A program made the position numbers and the translations under genes. Shown here in pieces: positions 9,611 through 20,191 of a stretch of 64,000 nucleotides of DNA; within the stretch, counting starts at the first letter, position 1; every line of letters starts with the position of its first letter. Below the pieces are notes generated by a model, which saw only the letters and a program-made list of their open reading frames with translations, was not told the origin of the DNA and searched no databases. Source of the stretch: Dermatophagoides farinae (lineage: Eukaryota; Arthropoda; Arachnida; Sarcoptiformes; Pyroglyphidae); NCBI RefSeq assembly GCF_024713945.1, contig NC_134677.1, positions 4,529,001 through 4,593,000 of the forward strand, given 5' to 3'.

Positions 9611-10330
9611 TTATTCATATCCTCTGACTGTTTTAGCAAATTCCCATTCACCAACGAAATTAAAGGGACCTTCGATACGGGAACCACGATCTGCTGTAAC
9701 AATTGCCAATTGATATTTATTCAATGATCGTGCATCACGATAATAGAGGGTATGCAAACATTTATTCAATAATTCAATAGCTTCGGCTTCAGTAAATTGG
9801 CCACTTTTTGCTTCATATTCTTGACGCATTAATGGAACGGCAAGATAGTTTCCAAAACCAGTTGCAATATGTGGAGAACAATATGCTGTGCCAAGCCGAT
9901 CGGCCAAGCCAAGATATGGTTTACCATCATCCTCGATACCGCCGATCACCCAACTACACCATAATGGATCGAATTTTGAACGTTTATTATATTGAACTCG
10001 TGTAACCCAATTGTGAAGAGCTTTCGGTCCAATTTGTTGTCCATCTTCATAAGACGATTCATCAATAACTTTTTGTTCAATCAATTTTGCAATATATTGA
10101 TAATCTGCATAATCACCACCGCAACCAAGAATGGTACGATCATTTACACAATTTACTCGTTGAACATTACGAAATCGAGCCAATGAACCATAACTGACCA
10201 ATTGATCAGCTGCAATTACAACACCTTTATCGAATACGAGGCCCAAAACTGATGTACCAGTGGCGATAGGTTGTTGACTATGTTGCTTTTCAATAGAATC
10301 ATTATACTGGAATTTGGAATTTATAGCCAT
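9611..10330 (-). CDS. PSMB4: Proteasome subunit beta type-4 (PSMB4)
   Basis: 20S proteasome core subunit PSMB4 (beta-7 in systematic naming), a structural, non-proteolytic member of the beta ring. Single exon, 239 residues, somewhat shorter than the about 264 of the vertebrate precursor because the N-terminal propeptide is shorter. Family hallmarks are TGTSVLGLVFDKGVVIAADQ near residue 24, YGSLARFRNVQRV, GGDYADYQYI, WVIGGIEDDGKPYLG, ATGFGNYLAVPLMR and TLYYRDARSLNKYQ. The missing N-terminal catalytic threonine arrangement is normal for this subunit. It is tail-to-tail with the small secreted gene. No intron is evident. Confidence 0.95.
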   Translation of the reverse strand: MAINSKFQYNDSIEKQHSQQPIATGTSVLGLVFDKGVVIAADQLVSYGSLARFRNVQRVNCVNDRTILGCGGDYADYQYIAKLIEQKVIDESSYEDGQQIGPKALHNWVTRVQYNKRSKFDPLWCSWVIGGIEDDGKPYLGLADRLGTAYCSPHIATGFGNYLAVPLMRQEYEAKSGQFTEAEAIELLNKCLHTLYYRDARSLNKYQLAIVTADRGSRIEGPFNFVGEWEFAKTVRGYE

Positions 10331-10553
10331 TTGGATAAATTTTCAAAATTAAATTTCAAACAAAATCAACATGAAAAATTTTTGCTTTATAATGCTGTCA
10401 TGACAAGCAAATTTTTTTCGAGTGCCCACAAAGCATGCCGTACATAAACAATGTTTCGGTTAAAACCTTTTTCTGTAAACAGATGGCATTAATGAACAAT
10501 TTTTGACATTCTTTAAAAATTTTCTGTTCTCGATATATAGAGATTTACATTGT
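10331..10553. other. PSMB4 upstream spacer
   Basis: This 223-base spacer separates the PSMB4 start from the PIGU stop, both minus strand. It presumably holds the PSMB4 promoter. An AGATGGCA octamer occurs at 10481-10488; similar octamers recur at 15826, 20402 and 25232. No TATA box is convincing. Confidence 0.3.
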
Positions 10554-12117
10554 TTAATTATAGCTTAATTCAATACGAGGAGATTTTCCAGTCTTTTTAC
10601 AAATTTTAAAAAGATCAACATTGTTGAAATAAAATTCACGCTTAATGTAAGCGAATATCAGATCGGTGATGAGGAAAATCTAATAAAATTTCAATATTGT
10701 ATTTTAAGAATTTGAATAAAAATTTTTTTTTTGTTTACATACCTGTCCAATATTGAAGGCAAGTGTTATACCAAAGTAAAAATTGGAATTTGCAGTACCT
10801 AATACGATCCAAAGATACCAAAGAATAGGAGCCAATACACTGGTGGTTGCTATAGTACCGGAAACAACCAATGTGCTTTTCATGTCTATTTAAGAAGAAA
10901 CAAAGATTAAAGTTAAAAAAATATGAATATAGAACAAATAACTAAAGTAGATTACATTCAAACAAATGGCTCCATTGTGGCAGCATACATAAGTATAGAA
11001 CAAAATCGGAAACAGTAGGATATGGCTTGAAAATTGAATGATTCATCAAAGTAATCATGAATAAAAAATATGGATTATCATTTAGTTTCAATGTCAATGG
11101 TATCAGATAAAGAAAATAATTGATTTGAAAAACCCATATGAAAAACGTTCGAAAATGATCAAACATTTCGGCAAAAAAATACCAGAAAAGACCAATGTTT
11201 GGCGTCAAATCTGATACGGTCCACATGAAAACATAAGTAGAATGAATGAACTGAAAAGATCCATTTTCGATACATAGACAAAGCAATAAAAGTGAAATCA
11301 ATATGGTTAGAAAAATGAACAAGGATGAAATGAATGATTTCATTTGAATGGTCGATTGTTGTGACTTTGAATCGTCGGTATTTTTTGTTGAATGTTCCAA
11401 GATTAAAATGATTGGTGGCAAGAATATGAGAGAATAAAAGGTATTGACCACTGACAAGGCGAGAAGTGAAAATGACAAAAATTTTTGACCATTCGAAGCC
11501 GTTAACATAACCAACGAGATGAGAAAATTCTGCAATACTTGTGTTGACTGAGCAACACATGGTAGTATAGAATAGGGAGATAGGGCATATATCCAGATTA
11601 TCCATTCGGCACAGTTAAAAATTGATCCAGGTTTAATAAATAGCTTTTCACACAATTTCTTATCATCATTATCTTTCAGATGTGTTTTCATTCGATTTTG
11701 GTCATTTGTTTTCATCAAATTTAACTGTATTATTGACACCTTTGATAGAATGAAAGCTGTCATCATATCGATTAGCATGAAAAAGATGACAATTTGGAAT
11801 TCATTTAAATAATTGACTATGAATTGATAAAAACGAAGAAATATTGGCGACTCATGAAATGTGTTTCCATCGTATGGTTGAATGTTCAACTTTTTTAGTT
11901 TAACCCCTTCGACCACTGAAAATTAATGATTTACAATTAATAAAATTTAAAGTTTTACAAATCTGATGATCTTACCTCTAACCCAAGCAGATACCGGCGA
12001 TGATACTTCAACACGTTTAGATATCTCGCCATAATACGAACTATAACGGAATGAAAAACGTAGAAATACACCTAAAGAAATAACAAATAATAATTTCCAA
12101 TTTCCGAATGCCATCAT
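10554..12117 (-). CDS. PIGU: PIGU, GPI transamidase subunit
   Basis: Phosphatidylinositol-glycan anchor biosynthesis class U protein, a multi-pass ER membrane subunit of the GPI transamidase that attaches GPI anchors. Four exons join in frame: 11976-12117, 10956-11915, 10743-10885 and 10554-10679, with introns of 60, 70 and 63 bases, giving 456 residues against about 435 in vertebrates. Family motifs include ISKRVEVSSPVSAW near the N-terminus, the highly conserved DLTPNIGLFWYFFAEMFDHF, YPTVSDFVLYL, and WYLWIVLGTANSNFYFGITL followed by FNIGQ. Splicing is supported because each junction falls in conserved sequence. The start is chosen at the Met-Met pair that matches the family N-terminus; an in-frame ATG at 12193-12195 would add 26 mostly hydrophobic residues. 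A Ser/Asn-rich loop (KNTDDSKSQQ) looks lineage-specific. Confidence 0.93.
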
Positions 12118-12365
12118 CAACAAAATTATTGAATTACAACGAACATCGAAGATCGATATAATCACAATAAATAATAAAAAAATCAACGTATTCAATCAGC
12201 CGGCCACATGCATGCATAACAAAGGCAACACTCACATACAATGTATGTGTGCGGAAAAAATTTCAAAGCGAATTATAAATTTATTTAATAAAAAAAAATG
12301 TATGTTAACATTGATTTTAAAATTCTTAACAAATTTTTGTATATAATTAAAACAGGAACCAAATT

Positions 12366-14588
12366 TTAGGAATGTGTATTGCCAGCAGCAGCATTCTGCT
12401 GCTTATGTAGATGTTTTTGTTTAGATTTTTCATTCATACTTTTCCGCCGTTTGAATGCTTTGGTGTTTCGTAACGTATTTCGTACGAGCATCGATTGATG
12501 AGAAATTTTATTACGGAGATTATTCTTGAGATTTTCTGTTGCTGATAATGCTGTTGTGTTAGCAGCCGAACCACCAGTGTTACAAATAATCACCGGTGAA
12601 TTATTACTAACATCGGATAACTGTCTGTTAGACAATGATTGACCCTGAACATTGAATTCATTCGTCTTTTTCGGCAAGTATTGATGGGCTTTTTTACCAT
12701 AATTATCTCGAATATCTGGATTTGCATCTAAGTGAAAGCAAAACAACTTATGATTAGACACATTTAGAACATGAAAAGTATTATTATACCAACCATAATG
12801 ATAAATAAGCATCTTCATGATGTCTTCATTTTTAAATTGAGCTGCAATATGAAGTGGTGTACTGCCACTAAATGATTTAACATTTGGGTCGGCTTTGAAA
12901 GTGCCAGCCATCAATTTGATTATTTCAGGTTTATTGAATTTGGCTGCCCAATGCAAAGCACTATAACCCATAATACAATCACAGTAACGACATAATTCGG
13001 GATCTTGTTTGAGTAATGAAACAAGTTCCTGATAATCACAGTCTGAAGATGCGATGATCCATCTCTTCTTTAATGGATCGGTTAGATGTACTGAACCGGA
13101 ATCGGTGTCCGATTGCTGTGAGCTAGGATTATAACGAATTTTATTATTCACCACTTGTGATATGGAATTGGTTGTTGTCGTAGGCATGGGCAATTTTGTA
13201 TCCTGTACCAATTTATTCAATATTTGTGCATGCTCTTTAACACGTCCGGGTGTACGAGATAATTCTTGGATCTCTTTTTTCACCGTATTCACTGTTTCAA
13301 TTGTTTCTATCAAAGCCTAAACAAATTGAAAGTTAAATGTAAAAAATAATAATGAAATCATTTCACAATTGAAAAAATAAAAATTTCATTCATTTTAAAC
13401 ATACGTCATTGGATTGTTTTAATCGATGATTATGGTGATGAAGGTGGGCATTATTACGTAAAATAGGATCATTATTAGAGGCGGATGTTGAACCAACAGA
13501 GGATGCAACCAGGACATTCGATGTTGATGATGGCGATATTGCTGGTTGGCTGAAACTATTTTTCTTTCTTGGTGGTGGTCGTGGTGGAGGTGAATCATCA
13601 GCTACTGTTGCCGTTAACAATAATGGATCATTATCATTTTCATTGCAATTATTGTTAACAATAGAAGAGGACGTTTTAGTTGAATTAATATTATTATTAT
13701 TAATATTAATTTCGTTGATTGTTGGAAGGACATTTTTGACGCTACCATTGCTAGCACCATTATTCATCAACGAGCTATATCTTGCCGTTCTATTGTGATT
13801 TGAATAATATGGCAGCTGTTTCTGTTTCAAGTCAGCATTGTAGACAAAATTGTTGGCCAACATATGTTGCGGATTGTTGATGACATTTGTTTTATCTTCA
13901 TTTTGTTGAATACTGTTGTTGTTGCATGCTGATGGTGAAAGATTTAAATCATTTAAATCGTTAATTATAAGCAAAGATGATGGTCGATTTGGTTTACTAT
14001 TATTCGATGAACTCATAGAAACATTATCAACATTTAGATTTAAATGATTGAGATCGTTTGAATGTTTAAGGCCATTGCCATTGTTACTAGTACCATATTC
14101 GTTCGAATGGCGATAATTAGTTGTCAATGTGGTAATAGCTTTTGGCTGTAATGGCGATGTCGGTGGAGAGCTTGATGATGACGACGATACTGATGATGAT
14201 GATGAAATTGAATTTGGTGCTAAATTTTCTCGTGACAAAGTTTTCATATATTTTGGTCGTAAAATCAGGTATTTCATTCCCTATTTATTTGAAAAATATG
14301 TGGTAAATTATTCTAATAATAATGTAAAATATATCACATACGTCTTCATTAATCACTGTGGCCAATGTATTTACATAGTTTTTAAATATAACTCGTGCAT
14401 TTGCTATGGAAAAAGTTGAGAATTTTTTTAAATATTAATCAATCTAGATTTTTTTCTAATTGCATACCTAATGTATTCGGGTTGGACAACGCAGCTTTGA
14501 AATGAGTAACCAATTCAGTATAGATTACTTTACCACCTTTTTGCTCAAAATAACCAAGTATATCGTTCAATGTAAATTCGATGTCCAT
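12366..14588 (-). CDS. sowah: Sosondowah (SOWAH) family ankyrin-repeat protein
   Basis: Homologue of the sosondowah/SOWAHA-D family; molecular function is poorly known. Five exons join in frame: 14468-14588, 14342-14403, 13405-14280, 12794-13316 and 12366-12727, giving 647 residues. Residues 1 to about 75 are the SOWAH domain: MDIEFTLNDILGYFEQKGGK, then VNTLATVINED and KYLILRPKYM across three exons. A long Asn/Ser-rich disordered linker follows, with a proline-rich SH3-ligand-like DSPPPRPPPRKK. From about residue 433 is the family's DPLKKRWIIASSDCDYQELV segment and then ankyrin repeats (GYSALHWAAKFN, GSTPLHIAAQFK, DIRDNYGKKAHQYL). The C-terminus is basic (KAFKRRKSMNEKSKQKH). The last intron (12728-12793) is 66 bases with no in-frame stop, so retention would insert 22 residues into an ankyrin repeat. 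Confidence 0.9.
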
Positions 14589-16037
14589 TTTTGGCTGTTG
14601 GTTTCCAATAATAAAAGGTAAATATTGTAATAATATTGTATTAGGTCAATGATTAAGCACTATTTGAGATTTTTTCTGGGTATCACACAACAATAACAAA
14701 ACGATTGCAATGACAAATCATTAATTAGCAAACAAAAACAGCTTTAATAATACCATGGGTTCTAATAGTGATTATCATCGATGGCAATTAAAAACGACCA
14801 CAATACAGTATAAAGGATAGGATGATTCACACTTACAATAATTTGATGGATTTGTGACTGAATCAAACTAGTTGCAATCACTTTTTCCACGTTGCTTCTT
14901 ATCCAAATTTGTAATAATGTGGCAAAATTGGTCGTTTAATAAATGTGGATGTTTATATGAAACTCAATAGAAATAGAAAATAAATTGACAATAACAATAA
15001 TAAAATCTCGTTGTTGTTGTTGTCTGATTGAATCGTCATTCGAATTCATGATTTTGACACAATTAAAATTTATTTATTGATAAATCAATGAAAAATGTGT
15101 TGTTAAAAAAAATAAATCAGTAGAACGGGAACAAAAATTGTATTATCAATGCATTATTTAGCAATGATTTGACTTTTAATTTCATTCAAACTTTTTTTTC
15201 ACTCAGCTTCCTAGTTTTTTTTTCTAAAAAAATATACACAAATACATCATCATCAGGATTATTAAGGATCATAATCATCAAATGATGATGACGACAAAAC
15301 TCTTGAACAATGATCATCAAACTCAGAGCTCAAGCTTGCTGAACTTGTTGCTCATTTCACATAACATACGTACACATACACAGACTCTGGAGACCAATAT
15401 ATTAAAACGGCCACATTCTTTCATTGGTTTTTCATTTTTTTTTCAACGTTTTTTCCACACTCTCACAGAAACTGGTCCTGGCCAGTATCAATTGTTAGCT
15501 GCAGCGTTACAGCGCCTAATGCAGCTATAACCTAAAACTCACCTATGAATTTCAATATTTTTTCGACTGGTCTTTATTGGACAAAAATTGAAAAGGAAAA
15601 TTTGTTTAGATTCTTCAAATTTTGCCACTGGACAGGTACATTCTTGAGATTTTTTTAAAATATTCATTTATATAATTTAATAAATTATGCAATATAGCTA
15701 TTTAAAATCTTTTTAGTTTATTTTCATTTTGCAGGTTTATCCACAAAGCAAAATCCTGTCAAACTGGATCTCAAAAATGAACTTTTTCTCTCCTAATTTG
15801 TTGGTTAATTATCATTTTCAATAATAGATGGCATCGATACCAAAAATGGTTCAACATGTGTTGTATATATACAATATATATAGAATTGTAATTCTATAGA
15901 ATATAGAATATGATAAAAACAAATTCCAATTTGGTAATTTGGTTTAAAAATAATGTGGTAAATTTGTTTTTATTAAATTTATTTCATATCAACCTTATTC
16001 GTTTTTTCCTCCTAATATAGAAACGAATAAATACAAT
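14589..16037. other. Intergenic region between sowah and the POLB-like gene
   Basis: This 1.45-kb AT-rich spacer lies between divergent genes and should hold both promoters. Most of it is unremarkable. A GC-richer patch at 15469-15531 stands out: a good pyrimidine-tract acceptor ending at 15470 precedes a short open frame (TGPGQYQLLAAALQRLMQL then stop), which also contains the inverted repeat TAGCTGCA/TGCAGCTA. An AGATGGCATCGATA string begins at 15826. No complete additional gene is seen. Confidence 0.35.
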
Positions 16038-17150
16038 ATGTCGGACAATCCGAATAAGGATATTTGTGATATGTTGATCAAATTAGGCGAACATGAACGC
16101 GATGTCAATGGTATCATTTATAAATATCATGCCTATCGAAAAGCTGCTAAAGCTTTAGAAGCATATGGTAAACGAGTAGAATCTGGTGCTGAAGCTCAAA
16201 AATTATCAGGTATCGGACCAAAAATTGCAGCCAAAATAAATGATTTTCTTCAAAATGGTTGTGATGAAGATATTCAAGGTTCATCAAAAGAGATTGAACA
16301 AGAAACATCACCAACATCTGAAAGAAAATCGAAAAAAATTAAAAAAGATGACAAAAAAGATACATCATCGAATCACCATAACAACAAAAGCAACATTGAA
16401 GCCAGTTCTACTGATGATGACCTTATAGAAGAGAGCTTCGATAAAATCTATGGAATGACTAAAATTGATGTAATGTATCTGAAAATCAAAGGCATCAAAA
16501 CGATTGGTGATCTAAGGAATAATATAACGATAGCTGAATTGAATGAAGCTCAACAAATATGTCTAGAACATTATGATGATTTGCGTTTAAAGATATCGCG
16601 TAAAGAAATCAAAAAATTCGAAAAATTAATTTCGCAATCATTGAAAAAATTATCAAACGTAAATGTAGAGATTGAAATTTGTGGTCAGTTTCGTAGAAGG
16701 ATTGAAGAATGTGATAAAATTGATGTGTTGATTATTGATATGAAAACCAAATCTACCGATTCTGATGCTGAACGCAAATTGAAAAAAAGCATGAAAATTA
16801 TTGGCAAAACTCTGCTTGCTGAACATATTATCAAGAAAAGTCTTGCTCTTGATGGTAGTTATTTTGCTGGTATTGTTAATCTAGAACAATCAAGTCCATA
16901 TAGACTAATGAATTTACATGTTGTTCCCAAAGATCAATACGTTGGTGTTCTATTCCATCTGACTGGAAGTGAACAATTCTGGGAACGGATACGTTTACAT
17001 TGCATAAATCAAGGATTCATTTTATCGTCTCGTACACTATGTCGTATTGGCCAAACATTAGTACCAGGTCTACCTATTAAAATCAAAAGTGAAGAAGAAT
17101 TATTTGATTATATTGAATATCCATATGTTGAACCAAAAGATCGACAATGA
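16038..17150 (+). CDS. POLB: DNA polymerase beta-like protein, probably polymerase-inactive
   Basis: Family X polymerase related to DNA polymerase beta (base-excision repair), single exon, 370 residues against 335 in human. The 8-kDa lyase domain is well kept: HAYRKAAKALEAYGKRV, ESGAEAQKLSGIGPKIAAKI, with Lys66 matching the Schiff-base Lys72 of human, plus equivalents of Lys35, Tyr39 and Lys68. A Lys/Ser/Asn-rich insert occupies about residues 75-125. The palm begins CGQFRRRIEECDKIDVLII: aligned without gaps, Lys227 replaces catalytic Asp190, Asp229 keeps Asp192, and Asn292 (MNLHVVPKDQY) replaces Asp256. In the nucleotide-binding segment, TGSEQFW has Trp315 where human has Asn279. The C-terminus ends FDYIEYPYVEPKDRQ, as in the family. 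This looks like an intact, expressed gene with lyase activity and no, or altered, polymerase activity. An AATAAA lies at 17267-17272. Confidence 0.85.
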   Translation: MSDNPNKDICDMLIKLGEHERDVNGIIYKYHAYRKAAKALEAYGKRVESGAEAQKLSGIGPKIAAKINDFLQNGCDEDIQGSSKEIEQETSPTSERKSKKIKKDDKKDTSSNHHNNKSNIEASSTDDDLIEESFDKIYGMTKIDVMYLKIKGIKTIGDLRNNITIAELNEAQQICLEHYDDLRLKISRKEIKKFEKLISQSLKKLSNVNVEIEICGQFRRRIEECDKIDVLIIDMKTKSTDSDAERKLKKSMKIIGKTLLAEHIIKKSLALDGSYFAGIVNLEQSSPYRLMNLHVVPKDQYVGVLFHLTGSEQFWERIRLHCINQGFILSSRTLCRIGQTLVPGLPIKIKSEEELFDYIEYPYVEPKDRQ

Positions 17151-17943
17151 ATTAACCATTTTTTTTGTCTTCAATATTATTGATTTCCACTATTACATCG
17201 ATTGATTAACGTTAAATATCTTACGACATAATTATTGCCTCAAACGATTTTATTTATTCATATGAAAATAAATAGTACAATGCGTACAGCGGTTGTTTTC
17301 GTTAATAACAAGAATATTATGCATGTTTCTGGAGGAAAAATACAAAATAAAAAAATAATTTTATTTTCTGATAATCATTGATCATTTCTTCAATTTCTCT
17401 TCAATCTTCTTCTTCAATCAGACCGGTTTGACAACGATGGATGATACTTGACGATGGCAACTATGTGCCATACGAAATGGAAAATATTTTGTGATATTAT
17501 CTTTAATATATTATGGACACCTCTATCGTTTTTTCGTTTTCATCTTCTTGGTTTTGATCCTCTTCATTTCAATCATGACGTTTTCATTGCATGCACCGAT
17601 ATAAATGTACATGATCATCATGTAACTAACTTGAGTGAAGAATCTGAATTTTTTTGAATTCATCTTTTATTAATAAACACTACAAAAGTTTATTTTCCCT
17701 GAACAAATGATCATACCACTTTTACTATCCATCAAATGAATCGAATGTTTTTAATAAAAAAAAACATTCATTTGTATGACAATTCTAATTGTCTTAAGAC
17801 CAATATCTAATCTGGTTAAAAGTAAATAATTCCAGAATTTCAACTTGTCTCTTAATTCATTGCTTATTTTTATTTTAACTTGTGTCGATTCTTAATTTTG
17901 AATAAGACATATAAAGATACAATTTTTCATCTTGTGAAAAATT
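17151..17943. other. Intergenic region between the POLB-like gene and TAT
   Basis: This 793-base spacer carries the POLB-like polyadenylation signal (AATAAA at 17267-17272) and presumably the TAT promoter. Short open stretches near 17448-17657 show no recognisable protein on either strand. Nothing else was identified. Confidence 0.4.
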
Positions 17944-20191
17944 ATGATCATAATGGAATCCACAGTAACTACGGCGTCATCACTTCCATTTTCAATGACA
18001 AATGGTTTTTCATCAACGCCACCACAGCCAACATCAACTGAATATGATAATAATGATTTAATTGAATCGAATGAATCTTTGACGATTACTGAATCCAGAG
18101 AATGGTCTATTCGAGCATCACCTCGAGCATTGGCCACAATCAATCCAATTCGAAAAATTGTCGAAACAATGAATTTAACTCCTAATCGAGAGAAACCATT
18201 CATCCCGTTATCAATCGGTAATAAATGAGAATTTTTGCTAGTGTTTTTTGAAGACCATTATTTGTTTCTATTTAACTTTGACTTATAGGCGATCCAACAT
18301 TGTTCGGAAATTTCAAACCATGTGACGAGATAATTGACTCAATGTTAACTACGGTCAATTCCTCAAAGTATAATGGTTATCAGCCAGCATCTGGCCATGA
18401 AGATGCTCGTAAAGCTGTTGCTGAGTATTGTTCATCATATGGAATGGATATTGCAGCCAAGGTCGGGAAAACTCTTATCAATTAATGTAGCAAAAAAAAT
18501 TCATGTCTAACTAACGCAATAGATTTTAAAGTTATCTCTTCCTCCCTCTCTCTCTATCTATCTTTCTCTCTTTCTATTTTTAAAAACAATTATTAACAAT
18601 ATATTCAGTTTCTATCAAATTTCACATTCTCATCTCATGATGATGATGATGATCAAATTCAATCAATGAGCGATAGAGAAAACAAGCAACAGGTACATGT
18701 GATTGAAATTCAAACGAACGAAAGAAAAATGTATAAATTTCCCCAAATTTAAAAACTACAAGCGAGCAAAAGAATTTTGTTCGGCTTTTCTCTAAAATCA
18801 AGGTCAACAAGATGAATGTTTTCAATTTAATCAACCAAAATGACTTGGATGAATGAAAATTCACATTGTTGATGAAGGATTTCAACATTTTTTCTTGTTT
18901 AAAATTCTCATATTAATTAGATTTGATCATACGCTCAATGTGTGTTCAAAATTTTTGAATACTGATTGAATGAAAATGTTTACATTAAAGCATTTTTATA
19001 TAATTTTCTATCAATCAACTGTCTTCTTTGACAAATGCGTCAATTGAATTTCAATTTCTAATATATTATTTTTATCCACTAGGATATCGTATTATCATCC
19101 GGTTGTTCCCATGCATTAGACATGGCTATGGCCATATTGGCTTCACCTGGTTGCAATATGTTAGTACCAAGACCTGGTTTTCCTCTTTATAAAACATTAT
19201 CGGCATTGATGGATGTACAGATTAAATATTATAATCTTATACCTGAACGTAATTGGCAAATTGATATCGATGATTTAGAATCAAAAATCGATGAACATAC
19301 AACAGCAATCATCTATAATAATCCTTCTAATCCATGTGGTTCAGTATTCCCTGAAAATCATATTCGACAAGTGCTGAATGTAGCCGAAAGACATCACATT
19401 CCAATCATTGCCGATGAGATATATGAAAACATAGTATTTCCGGGCCATGAATTTCATGCAATAGCATCGTTAACAGATGATGTGCCCGTACTTCATTGTA
19501 GTGGAACAACAAAAAAATTTCTTATACCCGGATGGCGTTTAGGATGGATTGCGATCAATGATAAAAAAGATAGATTTGGACTAAATGTAAGCCTATCAAT
19601 TTCAAAAAAGAAAATCAATGTTCTAATATTATTATTTTGTTGATGTTTTTTCTCATAGATTCGTACGGGACTTAATTCTTTAGCACAAAGAATTATCGGC
19701 CCAAATTCTCTGATACAAGGGGCTATCGGTCGGATTTTAACTAAAACCCCGAAATCATTTTTCGATGAAATCATCGCTAATGTCCATGTAATTATCTACT
19801 AGTTATTGTTGATTTGAAAAAAAAATTTAAACATTTTCCCATTTTCTAATAGCGTAATGCTGATCGTGCATTCAATCGATTACGTACGATGAAAGGATTG
19901 ACACCAATACAACCTGCTGGTGCATTCTACATTATGGTTCATATTGAAATGAAATATTTTCCAGCATTTCATAATGATTTACATCTTGTTGAAACATTGG
20001 TTGCTGAAGAATCGGTATTTTGTTTGCCAGGTGCCTGTTTCGAATATCCTGGTTATGTACGACTTGTATTGGCCATTGATTATGATATGTTGGAAGAAGC
20101 TATGGATAGGATCGAATTATTTACAAATAGATATTTTACTGATGATCAAACCACTAATGTATCGAATGAATTAGATATTGAAATGAATTGA
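17944..20191 (+). CDS. TAT: Tyrosine aminotransferase
   Basis: PLP-dependent tyrosine aminotransferase, which starts tyrosine breakdown by transferring its amino group to 2-oxoglutarate to give 4-hydroxyphenylpyruvate. Five exons join in frame: 17944-18217, 18289-18461, 19083-19586, 19659-19787 and 19853-20191, giving 472 residues (human 454). Introns are 71, 621, 72 and 65 bases. Conserved blocks are WSIRASPRALATINPIRKIVE, SIGDPTLFGNF, YNGYQPASGHEDARKAV, SGCSHALDMAMAILASPG, NNPSNPCGSVF, IADEIY (Asp260, pyridine-nitrogen contact) and GTTKKFLIPGWRLGW, where Lys293 should form the PLP Schiff base. The last exon has LPGACFEYPGYVRLVLA with the substrate-binding Arg. The N-terminal about 50 residues are Ser/Thr-rich and not conserved. 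The second intron is about ten times longer than its neighbours and has an unusual donor (GTCGGG), so that junction is the least certain. Confidence 0.92.
18462..19082 (+). other. Long TAT intron
   Basis: Intron 2 of the TAT gene, 621 bases in a locus where introns are usually 60-90. It contains a pyrimidine-rich CTCT stretch near 18543-18575 and short GAT repeats near 18640. I see no coding exon whose insertion would be required: the proteins of the flanking exons join directly at the position expected for the family. Confidence 0.5.

Noticed and set aside
12118-12195. Upstream in-frame start for PIGU adding 26 residues
   Set aside because: The Met-Met pair at 12112-12117 matches the position of the family N-terminus; the extension is a run of AT-rich hydrophobic codons. 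It cannot be fully excluded.
17448-17657. 69-codon frame between the POLB-like gene and TAT
   Set aside because: It starts from a non-ATG-supported context in a 3' flanking region and neither strand gives a recognisable protein.
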